Shown piece by piece: positions 55,428-64,000 of a DNA stretch of 64,000 bases; positions within the stretch are counted from its first letter, which is position 1; the number at the start of each line of letters is the position of its first letter. Source of the stretch: Paracentrotus lividus (lineage: Eukaryota > Echinodermata > Echinoidea > Camarodonta > Echinidae). The DNA is taken from contig CALNVZ010003435.1 of assembly GCA_940671915.1 (NCBI GenBank), positions 6,322,726-6,386,725 on the forward strand. Reading direction: 5' to 3'. The notes beneath the pieces were generated by a model. That model was given only the letters and a program-made list of their open reading frames with translations. It searched no databases and was not told where the DNA came from. Made by a program: the position numbers and the translations under genes.

Positions 55428-55940
55428 GTTCACACGGGACCATCGGGGTTTTAGTCCTCGAGGACTGTATCCTTAAGAATTTAAAACCCGACGGCTTGTT
55501 CTCGACTTGCATTCACACGGAGTGCTTATCTTATCGGGGATAGTTATCCTCGAGGATAAGTGAGAGGCTCGATGACCGGAAGTACAAGTTGTATGTAGCG
55601 TGCGCTATTTATTTCCCTGTACTATTCGGCTATATGTCCCTTGACTGAACCGGAAGTTTAACCGTTACAAGAGGTCACTCTTATCCTCGAGAACAGTAAC
55701 ACCAAGTTTAAATCGTGTCCACACGGTCAAACGCGCGATCAAAGACCACCCACCGCTTGGAGTTTCGAGCCTTAACCCTAAGATCTGTCGAGAACATAAA
55801 CCCCGACTTGTCCTCGAGAACATAAACACCGAGTTCGTTCACACGGGCCTTAACTCCAAGTTAACTCCAAGTTGTCCTCGAGAACATAGTCCTCGAGGAC
55901 AACTTGGAGTTAACTTGGAGTTAAGGCTTGCCGTGTGAAC
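55428..55940. mobile_element. Foldback element rich in tcctcgagga, with a 36-bp hairpin
   Basis: The ends gttcacacgg and ccgtgtgaac are inverted. Inside are many tcctcgag / ctcgagga motifs. At 55,847-55,927 two 36-bp arms (gccttaactccaagttaact onward) form a perfect hairpin with a loop of about 9 bases. No coding frame. Confidence 0.75.
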
Positions 55941-55974
55941 GATACTAGACATAAATAATAATGATTACAAAAAC

Positions 55975-57688
55975 AGAGAGAGAGAGAGAGAGAGAGGGAG
56001 AGCTAGGCGAATGACACCAAGCAAATAATTCTTTTCTTGAGATGTAGAGTCCAAGTCATATACGAAGATATCCCCATTCATCATAAGACCCTATCTGGAA
56101 CGTTTCAATTCATCTGTATAGACTTTGTTCCGATATATCTGACAACTAACAGACAAGTGAAACTTTAAAAAATGTATGTCCCTTTATCTGGCAAATTATT
56201 CATTGCTAAATTTAAAGAACCTATGTTTATTTCGGACATATATATATATTTCACACACTGCCTTTACAACAAATAAGATTTCACTGTCTTTTCACGTGTG
56301 AATATCAATTTTTATTCCAACAATGAATTCAAGAAGTCAGGCATGAAATTCCAAGCCCATGCGTGACAAGATATTGAATTTTAACAATACGAGTGGCATA
56401 ATTTCGGGAGGTGGTCATGGGGTGTGTTTTTATAAAAAAAATCACAGAAAAAGTACACCGGAGTTCTTCATAATTCAGTATCGATTAAAATATCTCCCAG
56501 GTCAATGCATAATACTAAAAATGACATTTTCATCAAATACAAATGATAATCTTTCTCCGATATCCCATCTTGTTCGAAAAATAAACTGTAAATTTCAGGG
56601 AATATAATTAACGAACTGACTGGATAATAATGCTTTCGTATTCCCCAACCCTGAAAACATATTCAAACTAAGGATAATCTAACAGAATTACTCGTGGCAG
56701 CATGGAGTGCAATTCTTGTTTTCTGTTTTAATTGGGTTTGGGGGTGGGTTGGCCTTTTTATAAGAACACATAAAAAAATACCACAAATAACCCCCTCATG
56801 TACATGTACGAACAATTCAACCGTGTTTCCAAAAAATTCCAGCTCGACTGAATGGGAAATCGGCTAAAAAAAAAAAAATAAATAAATAAATAAAATAAAA
56901 AACGCTGTAAAATAAATTGAAGGCGGACAGACGGACGGACAGACAGACAGACACTCAAGATTAGCCAAATTGTAGTAAGGATTAGCTCGAAATTGGAATC
57001 TTAAACCTTGAAGGAACCCCTATTGAGGATTGGAGGTAATGATATCACATCAACCTGCATGATATACAGTACCATGTCGTCTATTATTTAAAACATAGTT
57101 TTACTGAAAGAAAGCGATCAAAACAGGAATGGCAAACTGAACCCAGAAATATAGCCAACACAACAGCAATTAGTCTATCTTGCCCCATTGATAGTAATAC
57201 AAAAATTAAATATTGTACCAACTTACCCGTGCATCAATCAAACGGGTGTGTACAGCACGAATGTGAGAGATATACAATACCATCGACCCGGCCCCAACAA
57301 AACAATATTCACAGCTGTATAGTTTCATGAAGCAGTAGACCAGAATATGCAAATAAAGATATACAGTTATAATAACAATTACAATCTGTCAACACTCTTT
57401 CAATTCACGGTTGAAACTGCTGGAGTTGGATATTGGCTACCCCCCCCCCCCCCCCCCCCCCCCACGCGCTATGAAATGAGACCTCATAACACCATGGTTA
57501 GTATACGGTTCCAAACTTTGGGTTACTATTACCTGATTATTGTTATGAACACCTCAGATTCAGCGATAAGTATACAAATAGGCACACTCTGTCTCACATC
57601 ACTGAACATGCTGAACGCGCCCCTGGTCTTTGACTGGGTGCGTGTCGACCGATAGGGCATTTCACCGAAAGTTTCATCTGCCGATGCA
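55975..57688. other. AT-rich DNA without recognised genes
   Basis: Includes a short (ga)n run at 55,976-55,998, an ataaataaat run at about 56,877-56,900, a (gacag)n run at 56,930-56,952 and a C-run at 57,442-57,462. No coding frame supported. Confidence 0.5.
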
Positions 57689-58363
57689 TTGGTATCAACA
57701 ATAAGGTTACACTTCGTAATTCCGAAGGTTCGTTATTCCGAAGGTACATTATTCCGAAGGTTCGTCATTCCGAAACACGTAAAATGCCTATACCTCGATG
57801 TTCGTTTATCCGAAAATAAAAAAGGGTTCGTTAATCCGAACATTTGTGGCATTATTCCGAAGCTTTGTTATTCCGAAGGTTCGTCATTCCGAAAACGAAA
57901 AAGGGTTCGTCATTCCGAAGGTTCGTAATTTCGAAAACGAAATAGGGTTCGACATTCCGAAGGGTTGTCATTCCGAAAATGAAATAGGGTTCGTCATTCC
58001 GAAGGTTCGTTAATCCGAAAATAAAATAAGTTTTGTAGTTAGTCTGAAACTGAAATAATCTGTGGCGAAGCCGGGAAAACTGGAGGGCAGGCGTGTTGGA
58101 GAGGGAAGGGTATCACCTTTACTGTTCAATTGTTATGAGGGTGGAAAGGGGTTGATCTATATTGATACCAGGGGCGTTTAATAATTCTTTCAGAGGGGTG
58201 ATCATAGGCTTATGGGACTACTTCATGCAAGAATCGTTGCCTGATCTTTAAATTTCGCTAGGGGAGTATTGATGCATTTTGAAATTGTTTTGTACAAGTT
58301 CAAAATTTCTACTAAAAGACTCATTCTTGAATGTAATAAACGTCATGCTTTGAATTCAACTGA

Positions 58364-58618
58364 AATAGTCAAGAAATCAAAAAGACATTGACGGTTGTAT
58401 CATGTTTATTCGTCGCTACTCACGAGTTTCACGCAAAGCGATCATCAGGTAACTAGCTGTTTCCAACTAATGAAACATTGGCAAAGTGATCATCAAACAA
58501 CTAATGAAACATTGCCAATGTTTCATTAGTTGCCTGATGATCGCTTTGCGCGAAACTCGTGAGTAGCGACGAATAAACATGATACAACCGTCAATTTCTT
58601 TGTGATTTCTTGACTATT
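58364..58618. mobile_element. 255-bp foldback element
   Basis: Arms beginning aatagtcaagaaatca and ending tgatttcttgactatt pair over about 100 bp with few mismatches (cgtcgctactcacgagtttc against its reverse). The centre repeats caactaatgaaacattg. Confidence 0.85.
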
Positions 58619-58675
58619 TATTTTTTTTATCAACGCTCTGCCTGAACGCTCGGACATTGAGCAGTGTAGAAGTTA

Positions 58676-59795
58676 CTAGGATAGATTCACCAAGAATATA
58701 TTATATATATATATATGGCCACATGTCATGAGTTGGGTGGAAAATACGTTACATGTTCAAAAAATTGTAGAAATGTACATTGTCACAATCAAACATCTCT
58801 AGTTTCTTAGTATTAAGTCAGACATGTATAAAAGTATATATATATTGAAAGCAGAGATTAAGAGGAGGATGATTAACATATTTTTGTGCCTGTATAAGGT
58901 GTGTCATAAAAGCTATACAGAGTGTTACAGGAAAAAATGGTTTGAAAAACTTCACAATTTTACCGGCAAATAATTTCTTAACTTTTTCACCAAATGAAAT
59001 GAATCATCGTGGATTGTGTAAATAAGACACTATGCTTCTAAAAAATACAAACTTGTAATACAAAATTATTTTTTCTAACCGCGCAACAGGGTGTCAAAAA
59101 AAGAAGAAAAATAGTGCCGAAAGGGCAGAAATCCTGTCTTTTACACTTGGATTACAACTCAAACAAAGTTTATTGCAAGTAATATGTTTCCACTTGATTG
59201 TGTTTTTACATGCATGCAAAGAAAATGGCGAAAAAATGACAAATTATTGTTATAAAATTGCATGTGACAATTTTTGATGCCTGCCATGCATTGTCTATGA
59301 GGATGTGTGCATTAAGTTTGTTTTAATTGATTAATTAATTGATTAAATTACTTTTAAAAATCTTCTTCACATTTATCTAGAACCACATACATTCCCAAGA
59401 GAATGATACATCACTGAACCCATAAGACCAATGGGCTGCAAAGATATAACGCAGCAAACAATAAGAAAGTAACAATAATGGGAATTCCCTATGCTTTAAC
59501 ACGTGCCTCCACCGTAGGATCCTCCACCGTAGGATCCTCCACCCCTTACCCTACTCCACCAAAAGTATCTTTGTATTAAAAGTATGAGCATAACGAAGCT
59601 GAAACTTCACAGACATGTAGCCTGATAAATTACCTACAATATGAATTATTGCACAGCTTATGACTGTACATCATGTTCATGCTATGTGAAAAAATGTGAT
59701 AATTTCCCCTCCAAAATGTAACGCCTCCACCCTTTTACAATACCCCAACTTGTGACACATGGCCATATATATATACACTTGGTGAATCTATCCTA
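58676..59795. mobile_element. 1.1-kb inverted-repeat element
   Basis: The left end ctaggatagattcaccaag and right end cttggtgaatctatcctac are inverted, followed inward by (ta)n and atggccacatgtcatgag against cttgtgacacatggccat. No open frame. A local triple direct repeat (cctccaccgtaggat) lies at about 59,506-59,545. Confidence 0.7.
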
Positions 59796-60257
59796 CACTG
59801 TTAGAAAAAAAATTAAACAAGTTGTTTAAAATCTTAAACAACTGCGTGTTAACCGGTGAATCGCACAGCGTTGTTCAAAAGTTTAAACAACCTGTTGTTT
59901 AATGGTTGTTAAAAATATCAACAGTATTGTTTAACGCTTCTCTCCAAACATAACAAGGCTCCAACTTTTGGTTAACGCCGCCTGGTATCGAACTCACGAC
60001 CCTTGTGAGGCAGACGCTCTATCCACTGAGCCAACACATCAGTACATATACTTATATAATGAGTGAGGCATAAGTCCTTCGCCATGATTGAAATGTTGCG
60101 CTGATTTTACCTTGCATGTTACGAGTGATGCCATTAGCTCATGACTATCACATTTTTCGGTTTTAAACAACAATGTTTAAATATTAAACAAGAATGTTTA
60201 ACTTTTAAACCAACATTTTTTTAAACAGCTAAATTTGTAAACCATGTTCTAACAGTG
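59796..60257. mobile_element. 0.46-kb element with cactgttagaa ends and TTTAAACAA motifs
   Basis: The ends cactgttagaa and ttctaacagtg are perfect inverted repeats flanked by TA on both sides. Both sub-terminal zones consist of ttaaacaac / gtttaaa motifs, the same plan as the element at 37,729-38,988. A tRNA-like sequence lies in its centre. Confidence 0.75.
59977..60044 (-). repeat. tRNA-derived sequence inside the 59.8-kb element
   Basis: On the minus strand tggctcagtggatagagc gives an A-box and D-arm pattern, and gagttcgatacc resembles a B box. The T stem and anticodon stem do not pair well, so this is a tRNA-derived relic (SINE-like), not a functional tRNA. Confidence 0.5.
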
Positions 60258-60895
60258 TATGACTTCTATTATAGAAGCATTGTCAATAGCATAACTTGTC
60301 AACTTGGCAGCATTGTCAATAGCACAACAAATAAATAAATAAAATAGAATAAAATCCCCTTATCTGGAGGTTATTCACTGATGACCAACACACAGTCCCC
60401 AACATTCTTAATCCATTCGCTCAGAGAGCAATTGCTCAGATTAAATAAAAATCAAGATGCTTGATCCATGTCATTTTTTGATGCAATACATGCTTTGCTC
60501 CCACAAAATACATATGTATCATCCTCCGCTAAGACTATTATTGCATAATATCCTATTATTTTTGAATTACAACACCGTTTTTATTACTAAAATAAGTTTA
60601 TTTTGTTTTCGGAATGACAAACCTTCGGAATAACGAACCCTTTTTCGTTTTCGGAATGACGAACCTTCGGAGTAACGAACCTTATTTCGTTTTCGGAATG
60701 ACAAACCTTCGGAATGACGAACCCAATTTCGTTTACGGAATGACGAACCTTCGGAATGACGAACCCTATTTCGTTTTCGGAATGACGAACCTTCGGAATA
60801 ACGAACCTTCTGAATGACGAACCTTCGGAATAACGAATCTTCGGAATAAAGAACCTTCGGAATTACGAACCTTCGGAATAACGGGTGCTTACCCA

Positions 60896-61215
60896 ACAAT
60901 AATTCATACCTATAAAACACGACTTTTATATCTAAAATATTGTTGCAAGTTCGAAGAAGTACACTGAAAGATTCCTTATTTATCATTCCTTTTTGGGGGT
61001 ACATAATTATGCTTGAGCCGATCCCCTAGCTCCCCCGCTTGATATGGTAACATAAAGGTACCCCAAAATTCTGCAATATTTCTTTTTCTTTAAATCCTTC
61101 GACAATCTTTGTATCCCATAGAAGGTTAGGATGGCCTTTGGCCGTCCAGAAGTTCACCACACATTACCTGTAGCGGTACGGTGTGGCCGTTCAATAGTCC
61201 CCGAAACAACTGACA

Positions 61216-61251
<36 letters not shown>

Positions 61252-61849
61252 TTCTTCATAATTTCTACGGGGGCGCTTCAGACAAATTTTAAAAAATCGT
61301 GTACAAAGTGAATGGAGTCATTTATTTGGTGCCAATCCTACGGGGGCGCTCGCCACCTCCGACCCCCCCCCCTGGATCCCCGCCTGTATGAAGATATAGA
61401 TAACAATATGATATATAATAAATCGACTAGGGATGTGTAATGTCTGTTTGTTCGGGGGGGGTTGGTTTGAGTTATAATGGCGATCAGTCAAATTTGACTA
61501 TTACACCAAGACGTTTAGTAGTTTTCTTCTTTATTTCGTAAAAAAAAGGCGTCTCTCTCTTTTTTGTTTCCCTCTTTTTATTCATCTTGCTGTCATCTGA
61601 TTGGCGCAAAGTTTTGTCATGTGACGACAATAGTTATTACGGGTACGTGCGCACTCGTAGTTTCATTACAACAAACAGGAACGCTCGATGTTCAGTTTTC
61701 AACAAGCTTTGCCTTGGATTGCACATGTTGCTCATTCTTACGCTCTCGAAACTTTCCGTACAAAGTTATCTAATCACAGATAGCAATGGCTTTTTCCTCA
61801 TTGCCAGCGGAATTCTTTGCGAGCAGGTGAATTGTTCAATTTTAGGCTG
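60896..61849. other. No gene recognised
   Basis: Contains an A-run at 61,219-61,248 and G/C-run-bordered repeat debris ending near ctggatccccgcctg at 61,371-61,385. Short open frames near 61,564-61,856 have no family features. Confidence 0.45.
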
Positions 61850-61955
61850 GTTCTAGGACAACTATCCCCTAATCTATTACCCTCGGACATCTTACCCCTC
61901 CACAAACCAGACCTAACCCTATTTATGGGATGGGGTAGTTGTCCTGATATCTTTT
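61850..61955. repeat. 'aggacaact' family repeat, copy 3
   Basis: Starts ggttctaggacaactatccc and ends ggggtagttgtcctgat, the same plan as 2,850-2,962 and 10,257-10,412. Confidence 0.6.
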
Positions 61956-62403
61956 AGTCTTCCCTTTTGATTTCTTTTTGGAAAGAAAACAGAGTAAAGT
62001 TTTGGTGTTTGGGCTACGGATTGCATTGAAACACTTTGTACCTTACCTTTTTTCTAATATGTAGATATTCTATTCCGAACATACCATGTTTTAGACTAGA
62101 ATGGAATATATTCATATCTATTCTTATCTCAATTCATAACTTTTCATATAAAAAATCCCACACACATAGATATTTATTTCAGTCCCACTGGCTTTTTAGG
62201 ATGATTTGCGAATGAATTGCGGATTGTTTGTTTTGTTTTTTATTGGGGACGAACGAAATTTGTATACGCAACTCACGCGCAATTAATCCTCCCACCAGTG
62301 GGATCGGGCCTTAAGATGCCGATTTTGGCCCAGAAAACTCGGAATGCTGCGCCTCCCCCCTCTCCCTCTCTCTCTCTCCCTCCCCCCCCCCCCCCTCTCT
62401 CTC

Positions 62404-62436
<33 letters not shown>

Positions 62437-62929
62437 TCCCCTCTCCCTAACAATAGCTTCTTGTACCGGACTGTCCGCATATAGTATAATGGTGTTATAC
62501 ATTGTGAAAAGACTTCATCATGAAAAGAAATCACGTAATTTTGAACTAAACAATAATAAAATTCCAAAGAAAACATAATATAGGGTATATCATGAAAAGG
62601 AATTGCCCGATGAGGTTCTTTTTAATTGATTTCAAGCATTCAATATTAAATATGACTCTTGATAAAGAAAACCTGACAAGCAAAAACAGAACATGGCAAA
62701 ATATCTCATTTTCATATTCTAAACACATTTGAAATTAAATATGTCATTGTCTTTTACAAATTAAACAAACATCCTTTTTACCAGTGTCATAATTAAACAA
62801 CCATTAATTGAATATAAAGGAGTGCAATTACTTAAAGAAAGTTGAAAGTTTATTACTATGATGATGGTCGTTGATCATGTTTCAAGATGTCATATCGTAT
62901 TTAGACAATATAATTTATATCCGGAATTA
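61956..62929. other. No gene recognised; contains a (CT)n/C-run tract
   Basis: The pyrimidine tract at 62,354-62,446 is the only distinct feature. The rest is AT-rich. Confidence 0.5.
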
Positions 62930-63373
62930 TTAAAGGGATTCAGTAGCTTTCAAAAACAAGCGCAATTATATCAAGTTTAATAAAATTATATTGTTCCGAC
63001 AGTAAAAACAAACTACTGAAAGTTTCAGATCAAATTGAAGTCATTTACTATCTTAAAACAGTGTAACAAACAATGCCAAGCATACAGCCGAACACCAGTA
63101 CCCACTGCTGATAGCGCACCAGGCCGCTAGGAACGGGGGACTATACAACAGGAAATGGGTGTGTGGAAAAGCACATGGCTTTATAAACCATCCGGTGTTG
63201 GTTTATAAATTTTGAGTATGAAATCATTGATATCTCGAAGGTAAAGCTAGCAATTAGCTTGCAATTTTGAAGAGATACCAGACTAACCTAAGTGTTTATA
63301 ATTATGTTGGCAAAATAAGCCAAATCGAATAAATGTGATTTGAATATCATTCAATGTTACTGCATCCCTTTAA
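62930..63373. mobile_element. piggyBac-like MITE with TTAA target duplication, copy 2
   Basis: TTAA-AGGGATTCAG ... GCATCCCT-TTAA, about 436 bp between target sites. It aligns along its length with 18,379-18,837. No coding capacity. Confidence 0.8.
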
Positions 63374-64000
63374 TATACAGTTGACCTAATTTAAAACTAT
63401 GAAATAATGGTACTTGAACAATTTAATGAGCAAGGTTGTTTTTGTACTCTCTCTTTCTCTCTCAAAATTAATGGTAAATATGCTTCTTTCTTGATTTTTG
63501 TTTTCCTTTTTAAAGATTGAAATTTGTAAGTTACAAAAGGGGTATAAATGTGTAATATTGCACGCAAATAACAGACACACAAAAAGAAACTATGTGAGAT
63601 AGAATTTATCGTTTATGAATACTGCACCGTTATATGACATGCTGAGAGACAGAAAGAGCTTAATTCATAACGTCTTTCTTCCGCTCACCATATCACGAGT
63701 AAGTTGCCATGCATGTTATAGGTTATCAAGCCATTGCAATACTCATGGCGTTCAGAATATGAAATTTACAAGCATGTTTGTCGTACATGGCGTTTAATCA
63801 AAGTGTATATATATCTGTCATATTTACAATAATACAAATACAAATGGACAATATATATATTAGAATACAAATTATTTCATGTGCGATAGGAAAAATTGTT
63901 GAGATTTTTCCAGATTTTTCATTCTGGTAAAGTTGAAATTGAGTGAGTAGATGACATTAATGTTAGCTTCCAAGAACAATATCTTCTTTGACATCTGAAG
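63374..64000. other. AT-rich DNA without recognised genes
   Basis: No coding frame or repeat structure that I can support. Confidence 0.5.

Larger units (their letters stand above)
57700..60895. mobile_element. 3.2-kb composite region bounded by inverted 'attccgaa' arrays
   Basis: 57,714-58,022 is an array of attccgaaggttcgt-type units with interspersed aaaacgaaatagggttcg. 60,604-60,888 is the same array in reverse (ttcggaatgacgaacctt). The arrays face each other and may be the terminal inverted repeats of one element. The interior has no transposase and contains at least three further inverted-repeat elements (58,364-58,618; 58,676-59,795; 59,796-60,257). Confidence 0.6.

Noticed and set aside
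55205-55512. Leu/Ser-rich and Arg/Glu-rich frames
   Set aside because: Simple translation of the (GA)n microsatellite.
57689-58013. Frame with repeated VIPK/NEKGF peptides, mirrored at 60,567-61,004
   Set aside because: Created by the attccgaa repeat arrays; no gene context.
61564-61856. Cys-containing open frames near 61.6-61.9 kb
   Set aside because: Overlapping frames with no conserved pattern, and they run into a known repeat.
1-64000. CRISPR arrays, operons or bacterial genes
   Set aside because: None seen. The spaced repeats are minisatellites or transposon arrays in a eukaryotic genome.

Overview
This window is eukaryotic nuclear DNA from a draft assembly. It is AT-rich, has an intron-exon structure, and contains one run of Ns (49,242-49,532). 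Exons are short (70-560 bp), introns are 0.3-2 kb, the motif TAGGCCTA is frequent, and there are many small inverted-repeat transposons. Together with gene content (an arrestin-domain gene and DUF4062-NACHT-TPR genes) this suggests a marine deuterostome, most likely an echinoderm such as a sea urchin. That assignment is inference from style and gene families; no database was searched.

Layout. At 210-402 (+) lies the last coding exon of a TPR-repeat gene whose body is outside the window. At 5,897-13,744 (+) lies a seven-exon alpha-arrestin (ARRDC-type) gene with an intronic 45-bp minisatellite; its second exon carries a frame lesion. From about 46.0 kb (possibly 48.9 kb) down to 18,953, on the minus strand, lies one large gene of about 36 coding exons. 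Its ~2,100-residue product reads, N to C: an unrecognised beta-type region, a Pro/Glu/Ser-rich linker, an acidic stretch, a second unrecognised region, a malectin-like domain, an F-box-associated (FBA) domain without a visible F-box, DUF4062, a NACHT-type P-loop ATPase, a winged-helix-like region and TPR repeats. Its last exon is a paralogue of the exon at 210-402, so two family members sit tail-to-tail around the arrestin gene.

From about 49 kb to 64 kb I find no gene. The stretch is built from non-autonomous transposons, foldback elements, microsatellites and unremarkable AT-rich DNA. Several element families occur twice or more and also sit in the introns and flanks of the two genes.

The main point of interest is the large minus-strand gene. 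It joins two domain types known elsewhere for binding N-glycans (malectin and FBA) to a DUF4062-NACHT-TPR STAND chassis, an arrangement expected of a sensor protein. The gene is also unusual in carrying several small tandem copies of its own exon edges, one of which is a splice-flanked, in-phase 72-nt exon copy.
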